From NCBI GenBank assembly GCA_015143735.1, contig VKHC01000329.1:1-13237 (forward strand): DNA of 13,237 nucleotides, read 5' to 3'. The position numbers and the translations under genes are program-made. The notes beneath the pieces are model-generated. The model saw only the letters and a list, made by a program, of their open reading frames with translations, ran no database searches and was not told the origin of the DNA. Every line of letters begins with the position of its first letter. Within the stretch, counting starts at the first letter, position 1. This DNA is from Synura sp. LO234KE (Eukaryota; Sar; Synurophyceae; Synurales; Mallomonadaceae). Positions 1 to 10,300 of this stretch are shown piece after piece.

Positions 1-63
1 GTTGTTGTGATATTCGCGTGAATGCACATTATTCGGTAACACAGCTCCTGAGTTCAATATGTA

Positions 64-1122
64 CTACCAGCCATACTTTGCTTGTGTCTCAGACTTTGTT
101 TTATTCCTCGCCCCTCTTGCATCCAGTAGTTCTAGCTCCATCTCGGCTGCATGGAGGGCCAAGGAGTTGATGTGGTGCTTCCGATTCTGGACTTTCGTCG
201 GTTGTGCGATCATCTTATCCGTTCCTTTCTGTCCAAAATTAAAAACACTCTGTAATTTCAGCTCTCGTTTCAGTTGCTCATTGTAAAGGGAAGGGTTCCA
301 AGATCCACCTTGGCGCGTCACAGCGTCGATTTCTTGGATCAGCAAACTATCGTCGGCTTCAATTACCGATAAATCGCCTGAGAGCAATGATAACTCCATA
401 TCCCGATCACGTTTCCTTGCTGGCTTCTGGCTTCTATTGATAACGTTTATCTCAGAAGAAATCGTAGCTGACATTGCGGGGGGGATAGTTTTCGAATACT
501 GCAAGTTTACAACCTCAGGTAGAGAATTAGTGGGAGGGTTTTGCTGAACCCCAACTTGAATATCTTGGAAATAGAAATCAGGAGCAGCTTTGACTACGGA
601 GATTGTCGGGATGAATGGGACAGTAGGAAAGTTGCCTTTGCGATCGTCATCAACAGGACAGTATTTCGCATGCGTTTCCGAGTCTGTCTCTCTCATTTGA
701 GAGGAAACTGATTCAGGTGGACAATAATTATGGATGGACATCAGATTTTGCGGAGTATATATTTCTTCCCTGTCCGTCCGATCGATCGTTGATGGAGGCG
801 GTAATATGGATAGTAAATTAGTCCTCTCAGGTTTATTTCTTGTTATATTATTCATATTAACTGACACCGCATCGTCAGAGTCACTATCACTGTGAGTAGC
901 GGATTTCCGCTGTGCCAGTAATTTTTGTATGTCAGGGGGTAAGAAGCTAATATTCAATTTCTTCTTCTTTTGATTTGAGGATTTCCCTGATGAAGTTGTT
1001 GTTGCGGTACTGGCGCCAGGGAACGGGGTGAAAAGCTCATTATCTTTACCTATATTTGAAATATTTCCCAAATTTTCATTTTTCTCTTCTTCATTATCCG
1101 AAGATTCGTAGTCTACTAGCAT
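64..1122 (-). CDS. PRCC: PRCC-family nuclear protein (352 aa, single exon)
   Basis: Homolog of PRCC, a proline-rich nuclear protein associated in animals with splicing factors and with MAD2B. Seen: the start MLVDYESSDNEEE matches the family opening (Met, Leu-Val, Tyr, Ser-Ser-Asp, acidic run). An LLSILPPPS element near the middle resembles the family's LSxLLPxP segment. The last 40 residues carry the diagnostic tail: NRKHHI, then an acidic-Leu helix (MELELL), then TQAKYGW at the stop, where human PRCC ends QTQAKYGF. The middle is low-complexity and acidic/Ser-rich, as is normal here. I chose the ATG at 1122 because the family motif begins there. An in-frame ATG at 1221 would add 33 unrelated residues and run into the start of the divergent neighbour. 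At 352 aa it is shorter than the human protein (about 490 aa), mainly through loss of the proline-rich stretches. The family call is firm; its function in this organism is inferred. Confidence 0.85.
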   Translation of the reverse strand: MLVDYESSDNEEEKNENLGNISNIGKDNELFTPFPGASTATTTSSGKSSNQKKKKLNISFLPPDIQKLLAQRKSATHSDSDSDDAVSVNMNNITRNKPERTNLLSILPPPSTIDRTDREEIYTPQNLMSIHNYCPPESVSSQMRETDSETHAKYCPVDDDRKGNFPTVPFIPTISVVKAAPDFYFQDIQVGVQQNPPTNSLPEVVNLQYSKTIPPAMSATISSEINVINRSQKPARKRDRDMELSLLSGDLSVIEADDSLLIQEIDAVTRQGGSWNPSLYNEQLKRELKLQSVFNFGQKGTDKMIAQPTKVQNRKHHINSLALHAAEMELELLDARGARNKTKSETQAKYGW

Positions 1123-1212
1123 GAAAAAAAGAATAGTAAACAATACATCAATACAAATTGACGTCTGGAAAACGTGATCATTTGCGTTTTTATGATTCGA
1201 CTTCGGAGCACC
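1123..1212. promoter_or_regulatory. compact divergent promoter region between the PRCC and lumenal-protein genes
   Basis: Only about 90 bases separate the chosen start codons of two genes transcribed away from each other. If the upstream ATG of either gene were used (1192 on +, 1221 on -), the gap would shrink to 69 bases or become an overlap. Both 5' UTRs and core promoters must lie here or inside the opposing genes. The stretch is AT-rich, with an A-run near 1123-1130. No TATA box or other element can be named with confidence. Confidence 0.45.
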
Positions 1213-2228
1213 ATGATGCATTGCATCTTGTCGATACAATTACTTTTATGTTGTCATTCATTTCGATTTTCAGCGTGGAATCTGGAATCTGTTCATAATT
1301 TTGATTTGCAGACTCGAAACGATATCCGCAAAGTACTATTGAAAAATGTTTTGCCATCAATCGTGCTTAGCATTGCAAGCACTTTCTGTTATTCCACGCC
1401 TTTGGAAGCAGTAGATCTTCAAAAAGAGATTGAGATTTATCAGCAAGTCACTTTAGCAGAAAGCCGAGAACCTCGCAGAATAATGGAAGAAGTAAGCAGA
1501 AATTTGCAAGCCAACAAGCCGTTTCGTCCTGGTGTGGGGGAGAAGGATATAGTTGATGCAAGGGAAAGAATATTGACACTTAAGCCTTACCTGGATGAAA
1601 TAGAGCGCGATGTCTATAGAAAGAACTGGAATAAGCTCCAGGACTACTTGTACATATTTTCGGAACAAGAGAATGCCTTTGTCACGCTCATTGACGGATT
1701 ATTTCCCTCAAGCAATGATCTTGATCGTACAGCACGAACGGCGTTGTCGTTTGAAGCAAAAGGTGTATTTCTCGCCCTTGAAGAGCTCAGGGAAGCAGCA
1801 GTTGAACAACAGCCCAAGGTGAGTAAATTAGATTACGACATATATATATTGCATAAACGTCGAATTATCTTTTTCTTTTGGTGTGATGCTTATATTAGCG
1901 CGTAATCAACGCATATGGACAGTTGCTGCTGAGTTATGACCGTTTCCTTAAAGCTGGTGATTTGTACCCAACCTATGACCCCATTACGAGCACACAGATA
2001 TTCTACAAGGACTACCCCAAAGAAACATTTCGATACAATAAACAGAAGAGACCAACCATAATGGATGCGGTTTTAATCGTGGATGGCCCTGATATGGGGA
2101 AAACTGGGAAAATCATTACAATAAACGGAAACTACGCAATTGTAAAGCTGGATAGCAATGGACGGTCTTATCAAGAAGTTAAACTGGTAAAAATGGAAGA
2201 TTTGGTGTATCCCGATCAGAGTGGTTGA
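1213..2228 (+). CDS. thylakoid-lumen protein: PsbQ-like helical part plus C-terminal KOW-like part (2 exons, 311 aa)
   Basis: Exons 1213-1818 and 1899-2228. The 80-nt intron starts GTGAGT, ends TTAG and is phase 0. Seen: residues 1-16 form a short hydrophobic signal peptide followed by Phe17 (CHS/FRF), fitting an ER signal plus transit peptide with Phe at +1. A second hydrophobic stretch at 47-59 ends in PLEA (to residue 66), fitting a Sec-type lumenal signal without twin Arg. Residues 67-228 are helix-rich and charged, reminiscent of PsbQ/Psb31-type four-helix extrinsic proteins of photosystem II. Residues 257-287 (AVLIVDGPDMGKTGKI and following) match the KOW motif pattern. I chose the ATG at 1213 because its context (CACCATGATG) is better than that of the ATG at 1192. 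Likely role: a lumenal protein near photosystem II. This is inference; the PsbQ resemblance is loose, while plastid targeting and the KOW-like motif are clearer. Confidence 0.7.
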
Positions 2229-3047
2229 TTGATAAGCACAGATTTAGTCAACGAGATCGGTTTCTTATTACATAGCTCTACAAGGAACTGTATTAACACA
2301 TTCGTTGGATTTGTAGGAACTGCAACGTGTACTTTGCCACTTCGCTACGAAATAGTCGGCGATGATATTCTTCTGTATATTATGTTGGTACTGGCAATAT
2401 TCTTGTTCTGATTTTATGGCTGATATTCAAAAATCTTTGACAAGAAGAGCTGTGTGTGGTTGAGCAATAATTAAAATTTAATCCTCTGACACACTTGCAC
2501 ATTAAATAGGTTCATCAATAATTTTTGCATCTGGCGTGCACGGTGGCCGAGATCATTTGTATGATTTCTTGAGTTTTGATATCCGTACTCTTCGCGTGTG
2601 CGCCTTCTTCGTGACATTCTAAATCTGTTCTAAATCTGATTAGTGAGATGATTATTTGTCCCGTCTCCTGAAGAATATTTTATTCATGATGCGAGAGTGG
2701 TAGAGATTCAGATCTTTTACTTTCCCAACTTTTAGTAATCTAAGTTCGATTTCTTGGTGAAAATCTTATTATAGCTCCAACTTACTAAGCGAGGAATTAC
2801 TCGTACGCGGGATTTTCGGAGCGAAGACGAAAATGTAAACAACTAGAGGAACAGCTACTACCAGTGTTCATTGTCCATCAAGACCTGCAAAGAGTATTAT
2901 TGCTCCTGGCGAACATCTTTAAGCGAGGAGAGTGAGGAAGCAAGTGCATTGCGTTTTCCTCCTAACAAGAAATAGGTCTGACTGTTGGAACAAGTAGTAC
3001 ATCAGTGTACCTTTTCCCACCATTAAAATATATGGAGAATCATCCAG
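2229..3047. other. intergenic stretch without a recognisable gene
   Basis: Holds the 3' flank of the lumenal-protein gene. The first 183 bases after its TGA stay open in the same frame for 60 codons (see findings). An AT-rich patch near 2469-2482 could serve in 3' end formation. Short protein-like stretches in mixed frames around 2815-3045 may be an older part of the decayed region that follows. No RNA gene or clear repeat was seen. Confidence 0.4.
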
Positions 3048-3582
3048 ATGTATCATGGTCATAACCACAAAAAGCACGGTCAAGCATCGCAAAAAGATGA
3101 TATTTTTATGGGAGGTACAGGAGGGGCATCTCGGTTCGATGGTATCTTCCATCATCCTGCCATCTCAAAAAGAAAATATGGAGAGAAATGAAATTAAAAG
3201 TACCTCCTTGCAAGTGCTGATATACATCGCAAAAAGAAAAAATGGCATGAAAAGAAATCCATGGAACCCTCTTGCAGGTGATGGCGTGCGTCTTCTTATT
3301 GCAGGAGTTTGCGCTGCGAGGCAGGAAAATGTAAGAATTTACCTCCTGTTGCTTTTGCAGCACCACACTACACACATGGCGATCCCAAATCTTTAAGATG
3401 GTGATGTTATCAGAGGATGCATTTCAACCGATGGTTTTATGAAAGCACCCGATGAGTCTGGCGTAAATAAAGATTTTCCTGAAAAAAATGTAGAATGGAT
3501 TGCTACAGCTGGCAAGAAGAAAAGGCGCACTGATGTACTAACGGGCAGTTCTTTCTTGCTATCAGCAGAAGGGGGATTCTGA
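3048..3582 (+). pseudogene. possible decayed coding region, product unrecognised
   Basis: From the ATG at 3048 one frame reads 47 protein-like codons (MYHGHNHKKHGQ through SKRKYGEK) to a TGA at 3189. The same frame resumes, interrupted by a TAA at 3195, with stretches containing HRKKKKWHEKKS and, after another TGA at 3279, CEAGKCKNLPPVAF and HGDPKSLRW. It stops again near 3396. A shift to the next frame then continues for 61 codons (DGDVIRGCISTDG through SAEGGF) to a TGA at 3580-3582. Successive open pieces of 47, 27, 37 and 61 codons on one strand are longer than the roughly 20 expected by chance but not decisive. Splice-like sites exist (GTAAGA at 3331, TTGCAG at 3299-3304, TTTTGCAG at 3353-3360), so a real gene with introns I have not resolved is the alternative. 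I recognise no family. Confidence 0.25.
3161..3288 (+). repeat. imperfect 64-bp direct duplication
   Basis: A segment beginning CATCTCAAAAAGAAAATATGG at 3161 and one beginning CATCGCAAAAAGAAAAAATGG at 3225 run in parallel. They share A/G-rich centres (GAAATGAAAT / AAAGAAATCC) and then CTCCTTGCAAGTGCTGAT versus CCTCTTGCAGGTGATGGC. A third partial copy of the opening (CATCGCAAAAAGATG) lies at 3085. Identity is moderate, so this is an old duplication or a compositional coincidence. Confidence 0.4.
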
Positions 3583-4372
3583 AAGTAGTGCGCTCTCGCA
3601 CAACCACTGCTTCTAGGTGGTATACAGCTGGCTCTAAAATCATTAGTAGGTAGAAGGTGCGCATAGTCACCGCCCCTCATCGAGGAGTATTAAGAACCGT
3701 ACTACTGTAGCAACAAAACTCCTTCGTATAACCGGAAAATGTCGCATTGGGATCACCGCTAGATAGCAGATGACAAAGATCGTGATAATAATAAAAATAA
3801 TAATAATATATTATGCTGAAGAGACCGGGATAGCCTAAGTTGCTGGCAGGGACAGGGCACTAAACGACACAGCGGGAATATCGCAAGCACCAAAGAGCGA
3901 CAGCACCAGTGGTTTACCCACCATCGTCTGGTTAACTGTAAACTATGTCTTGAATATTTAATCAGAAATATAGACACGAAAGCAAAAATTTAGATCCATG
4001 TTAAAAAGTGTAGCAAAACATGACTGTTTCATAAACGCCTAAGTACCTTAGCGAACTTTATATCCGTGCATCGAAATAGTGATGATTATCTCTTGCAACC
4101 GAAAATGCCGTAACGTGCGTTAGAACAAGAACTAGTGAAAAGAGCTCCCACGCTTGTGCAAGTTTTATTCTAATACTAATTTCAGTATAACTTAACTCTA
4201 ACCGTCATAGAGACATTAGCTGGAGGTAGGCGATTTGAAGGATGGGTCCAATGAAAACCGGAACCAACTTTCAAAATGAATTGCCACTAGTTAAAGGGAA
4301 AACTTAAATTATGTCAATCTTTCAAACACGTCGTTTTGCACGTTTTGATTTTCTATGCGTTAAATTTTGACG
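3583..4372. other. intergenic stretch upstream of the FANCI-like gene
   Basis: No gene supported on either strand. It contains a short (TAA)n-type tract around 3784-3810. The last ~60 bases before the FANCI-like start are AT-rich, with an in-frame TAA at 4361. The 5' UTR and promoter of that gene must lie in this interval, but no individual element can be named. Confidence 0.4.
3784..3810. repeat. (TAA)n-like microsatellite
   Basis: ATAATAATAAAAATAATAATA-type sequence, an imperfect trinucleotide tract of about 27 bases ending in TATATTA. Simple repeat with no inferred function. Confidence 0.7.
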
Positions 4373-7300
4373 ATGGAGGACTTAAATGAAGGTCAAATAG
4401 TTGCGATTTTGAGAGATGACGCATTTTGGAAGAAATGCAACGCCCTGAAATCGGCGGACTTAGTTTTTGAATTCTTACATAAACTTTCTTACGAGAATGT
4501 TAAGAGTTTTCAGGTAGTTATAAACAATTATTGTCAATTATCAACCTGACCACTTTCCGTGCCAGTCGAGGCTTACCCAAAGGTTTGATTTCGATAATGA
4601 AAGAGAATATGTCCGATTGATTCACATTTGCTTGGAGGTACTCAATGTAAGGTGGGTATTTAGTGTGTATAGATATTACATAGGTCAGTGTTCAGCTCTT
4701 TATTACCATCTATTTTTCATCTTAGACTCGAAATTGGTTGGGCTCAAACTTTTCGAACAATCTATTCTTTCGTGCCGCATCCTTTGAGGGGATCATTCGA
4801 CTCAGCTGTCTCCACGTTCTGCATGTATTACCAATATCACAATGGATGTTCGTTTTTGGTGGACTTCCTCGAAAGCATGTCGCTTAAAATGATTTCTGAA
4901 ATCAAAAAGCCCTTCAGTGCAATAACTGGAGTGCCTTGTCGGCCAAGTGCACCGAACATTCCTTCGCCTCCGTTATCACTCGCTGATGTTCAATTATATC
5001 TACTACTTCATCAAATATTTACGGAAAATAATGTCGCTGATCCTTCTCCTCCCCGCTCCTTTATTGCTGACATATCTTTATTATTGAAGCCGAAGTGTAA
5101 CGAAGAAGTGTACACTCGTTGTGGTCGAGGGCTCGTCCTCCTTATCCTAGCGTTGTGTCTGTCCTACTTCAGCGGTCAAGATATTATTGACGCCAGCTTC
5201 AATAATATTCCTGAAAATGAAGAACCTCAGAGAAAGGCGTTATCTGGAGATTGGGTAATAAGAGAAGCGGCTAGATGTTGCCGGGACCTTATAACATCTT
5301 GTAAATCATCACATAGTACAACCTTACTTCTAGCTGGAGATGCTGTGCGGCAGCCGCCGGAATCAATGCCTCCTCCGAACACTTCTTTCATCGCTACTCT
5401 TAGACTCTCGCTGTCGAGGTCAAATAGAGAATCGCAGACGGCATCGACTCCGCTAACACCACCTTCGCCATCGCCAGCACCAACTGTATTTACAGACGAC
5501 AATTGTGCACCTCCATGTGCAAGCCTCTCCTTGATTATCTCTGCCTTGCTCCACGTCATCTGCTCTCCACACGTCGTTATTTCGTGTTTCGGATCTCTCC
5601 CTTTTCTGAGAGGGGCATCCAATCCAAGCGACGAAAGTTGGTTTACGCAACTGCTGTCTGCTCTGTTCTTCGTGATATTTGAGGAGCTCCCGGACAGTAG
5701 AAATGAAATACTGGGACGTCTCTTACGGGGACTGCTGAAGCAGGACCAGCGGCTAGGGGGAGAGAATGAGAAGAGCCGAAGAGAGCCATCGCCGCTACCC
5801 CACCCCCACCCCGCTATACTTTCCGTGCGCATTCATTGCTCCATACTCCGACAGTTACTCCCTCTGATCCTACGCCCACCCTCCTCCCTCCCGCCTCGTA
5901 CTTCTTCAAGTGTACTCGGGCTGTATAAGACCTCCGATGGGACTCCACAGCGAGAGGAGTACAATCGGAAGGAACATTGGGTGCAGTTCGCCCACGACCT
6001 GTTCTCGCTTACACCCACTGCTGTCCATGCAATTGCTCCAGTTGTGCTCGCCGTCTACTCCAACGCCGACCAACACACAGCCTACGAGGCTCTCCGCTCC
6101 GCTCTCTCTGTTCACATAATACCGAGGAGTGAGTATAACCCCACTGGCAGGAGTACACACCTAACGGCGCTGCGGTTGGGGGTAATGTGGTTGGAACGTT
6201 TGCCTCCCAGCCGTCAGATTGACCTGGGGAGGATCCTCGCACAAATATTTCTCCACCGGTCTTCCTGGGAGAGCAAATTTGTTCTGACCACGTCCTTGCT
6301 CAATTTGGGACGACCGGTAGAGACTACGCGTCCCTCGGAGGATGAGGGGCCGCGAGGGGGAGAACCCCGAGGACGTGGATCCATGCACACAGGGGAGGGC
6401 CGTGACGAGAGGAGCTGCGGCGGATCCGTCTGTCCGGAGGCACTGATCCTCATCCAGCAAGCATTGCTGCATATGATGCTTCAGCACTGCTGCGTCCCAG
6501 TCTACTCCTCGGACATGGGACCTCGACCGTTGGAGTTGGCAGGCCCCCCATATCCCCGCGGAAATAGTTACGAGGTGTACGTACGAGGAGTCGTTCGTCT
6601 GCTCCCCCCCGATCTGGACGGGCAGGGACAGGAGCTGGAGGACTATGAGCTGAGCCTCCCGATCGGGGAGAGTCTTAGGCTCCTGTGGTATCTCCACACG
6701 CGACTGGCACCTTACGACAGTCTGCGCACTACATTGCACGATGTCGCGATTGCGCTCATATCAGGTTCGTCAGACTAGGGACAGGATCTACTCAATATCT
6801 TGAAACATGTGATAGTAATTGATTTTGTTTTCTAGTGGCTTCCTCGCTTTCTTTGCTATGACTGATGGACGTCATGCGCATCTGAACAGGCCACGGTGGA
6901 CACGGCGTGGTCGACACGAACTCCTGCGGATCTACCGCTCCTGGTTTAGACCAGCCAACTGGCGACGATACGGATAATCCCACGGACACTAGTTCCGGCC
7001 TAACTGTGCGGAGCTGCCTATTGGCGTGGGCGCATTTCTTAAGTCAGGGATGCCCAATTCGTGGCACTTATCGAACTGACTTGGCTCCTGTATCCCAACA
7101 ATCAGAACCCAGTCCATTTGCTTGGGACACCGGGGCCAATACCAGAGAGATGTATGCTGACTGTGTTGTGGAAGAGGATAGTAGGGAATTTGTAAATGTG
7201 CCTTTTCCATGCGCCGACCCGGCCGAGGAGTTGTCGGTCCGGATCCGCGCTCACCAAGAGATCAGCCTGTCTGCTGTAAAGGCGTTCCTGTGGATCCTCG

Positions 7301-10300
7301 CTGATTCCCGACATTCCTCGCGAGGCACCGTGGACAATTGCGATGGATCAGGTAGAGAGGACGACAGGGTAGAATGATGCCATCCCGTGAGCTAACACTG
7401 TCCCATACTTTCCTGTTTCCCCTTCACTCTCCGCCCTCGATGCAGTGCTCCGACAGGCAACCTGCTCTCTTCTCGCCCTGTTGTCCCTGTGTCAGCGGTC
7501 AGCGGAGAAATACACGTGGACAGACCTGTGCTATGCGACCTTAACAACTACCTCGCTGTCGTCGCGTTCTCGAGGAGCTGCTCTGACCTCTCCACTCGCG
7601 GTGGAGGGCGGGAGGAAGTCACGAGACCTCGGGGCGAGCATGGGATCAGATCAATGTCAGGGGAATAATTCCGAGCCCTTACTTATCCCCTCCGCCAGCC
7701 ACCAATTCAGTCCTCTACCTCCCTCTCCCAGGGAATTGCTGCTGGAATCCAGTGGTTGCAGTTCTGTGGTACCTTTGCGAGCTGACGGCTTCTCCACCTC
7801 TGAGCTGGTTCTCTTCTTACTCCAAAGTAAACGGGAATGTATATCTCATCTAAACGGCACTTCGCTGCCCTCTGCGCAATCTCCTAAAAGCTGCCTTTCC
7901 CCACCTGGAGGCTATGCTCGTCACGGGCAGCGTGGTGGTGACCTTTGCAGCGGTGGCGGTGACGTGAACGACGGTGGAGTCCTTATCATGGAGGATGCAG
8001 ACTGTCGCCCAGGGGCGGTTGCCGTCCTGTCTGCATCAAGGACTCCTCTGCCTGTCGCGATTTTCAGTCTCGTTTCAGTTTGCGCGATGATCTACACTGA
8101 GTTAGATTTGCTCGAGAAATGGACACATCAGGACTGTCTCGGGGACCTCGAGCGTCGAAGCACCGACTACGACCTGCGTCAGCTCCTGGCTCTGCTCAGG
8201 GACATACAAGTGTCCATCTGCGACTCGTCTGTAGAGGAAGTATGGATGGGGTTGTACACGGCGGAGGTTCCCCGAGAATCGGACGGAACGACACGGCGAC
8301 CACGAAGGCAGAGACTGACCCGTGCGGCGCTGGCTCAGAACGTTTCACTTTATAATGAGCTCTCTGACCTTTCTGATTTTGAGTCCAGCGCTCAAAGAAC
8401 GAACAGAAGAGGAACGATGTCTTTCAGTCGGGAGCGGATCGTCGACGATGAAGGGTCGGAAAGCGACACGGGTCATGGCCAGTCGGCGGTCAATCTTAGT
8501 GTCACTCTTAGTATAGAGGGCGACCAAAATGAAAAACAAGAACAGCAAGGGTATTCCTCCTCTATTCCCTGTTCTAAGTCACGTCTGGTAAATAACAGTG
8601 TCAGAGAAATTCCCTGTGAGCACTTGGGATCGTCTGCTCCACCGGCCGAATGTATTCGTCGGTTCTGCGCTCAGTTGTCATCCTCCCATCCTCCTGACCC
8701 ATTTGCGTCCACTGCCCGAGTCGCTGCCTACTATTGGAAAATTATCGTTCACTTGCTTGGAATTCATGTTAATTCGCCCCGACCAAGTAGAGGGAGGAGT
8801 AAGAAAGACGAACGACGAGAGCTGTCGAACTGTCTTGAGTACAATAAGCAGTGTCTGCGGCGAGTGTTGATGCGCGTTAAAAAGGAGGCGATGGAGGCAG
8901 AGATTCAGGTACTCAAGCGGTTGCGAGGATCCACGGGAAACGTAAACGAAACCTTCGTTTTCCCAGGTAAACTAGGACGATGATGTGAACATTGGTACTG
9001 TTAATATTGATCTGTATTAGTGGCATGATATGGTAACCTTATTTGTTAGTGGGTGGAGTTTCAAGGGAGTCTTCCCAGTGCTCGGAGGTGTACGTGGCGA
9101 ACCAGATGTGCTCTGCGATCGAGGCTGGAGTGTCTCAGGACGTATTAGAAGTACGACATTCTCACCATAATTACTCTCCTTCATCATCGCTTAGCTCGTA
9201 AGCTATTTCCTCTCTAAAGCTTGTCTCTTTAAAGGAGATAGCTGATGATGATAATCTGTTTGCCTACAAGTTGTTTGAGAAAATGTCAAAATTATTTTAC
9301 AGTCGTCTCATCTCCATGATTTACGCGCTCCTGCAGAAGTACCTAGAGCGTCTCAAGGCCTTCCGATCGCAGGGGACAAAATTGAATGGTGAAGAGCGCA
9401 AGGTGGAGGAGAACGATTATGCTGCTGTAGGCTACCGAATACTTGCCCTCGTGGAGAGATTTTTCATTCCCGCTCCACAACCCCTTCGCTTGTTAGCGGA
9501 AGTCGCGCTTCTCTACTTGTGAGTTTGGTAGGGGAGTTGTGCCTTATTTGGATGCGGAATACAAATCATTTATGAATTTTACTAATTCTCAGTCAGTGAC
9601 ATCACGTAGCCTTCGCGGATTATGTTCACAATCTAAAACTTGTAATGCGCGATCTCGTTCACTAGTGAAGATCCATCTGAGCACCAGCGGATATGCCAAT
9701 CTGTGATTGACGGGATCAAGTCGTTGGGAGAGGACCCGAGCGAACGGGAGAAGGATCCCTGTACTGCATTCACCATGTCCGTGTCCACTCCACCGTCGCG
9801 TGGTTCAATAAGCAACAGTCATAATTATGCGCAGCCTTATTCCGAGTCATCTCAGGATATGTGTGATCACTTCAACGGTAATATTCGAGGCGATCAGTGT
9901 CCGCGCTCAACGGAGCGGTCCCATGAAGCAGATTCGTCCTTTAACGGGAATACAAAGGTGATAGCAATAGACCCTATATACCGTGAAGGGTCGGGCGAAG
10001 GGGTATGCAACGACGGGGAGTCATCCAGGCGGCCGGGTAACCCTGGAAAAGAAATTGGCTGGCGTCCTAGTCTTGGTCCCATTCCTGTGGTAGAGCAAAC
10101 AGTATTCTCGAAGGCATCGATGAATCTTAGCCTGACTGGCCGAGATATCCGAGGAAGATGCTCTTTGATTGAGGGAGTGGTGGCCTCGGTTGTGATGCGA
10201 ATCAGTGGCCTTCTAGAACCGCTTTTCGTTAAGAGGAACCAGTACAGAGTAGGGAGCGACAGGGTAAAGGAACTCGTGGATGAACAATCCCTCGCTCATC

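Noticed and set aside
1174-1212. Upstream starts for the lumenal protein (GTG at 1174, ATG at 1192)
   Set aside because: GTG starts are rare in nuclear genes. The ATG at 1192 has a poorer context and would lengthen the signal peptide; it remains possible.
3331-3360. 30-nt intron (GTAAGA ... TTTTGCAG)
   Set aside because: Far shorter than the other introns in the window (52-147 nt), and the frame reads through it as protein-like sequence.
3393-3680. 95-codon minus-strand frame
   Set aside because: It overlaps the more protein-like plus-strand frame at 3397-3582, and its translation has no recognisable feature.
4075-4140. Possible C/D-box small nucleolar RNA (GTGATGA near 4079)
   Set aside because: No CTGA D box at a suitable distance and no terminal stem.
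5227-5832. 201-codon open frame on the minus strand inside the third FANCI exon
   Set aside because: It is antisense to a long exon with FANCI-like landmarks, in GC-rich sequence where antisense frames stay open by chance; its translation is low-complexity and resembles no family.
6161-6739. 192-codon minus-strand frame
   Set aside because: Antisense shadow of the FANCI helix region that contains the LPIGESLRLLW landmark.
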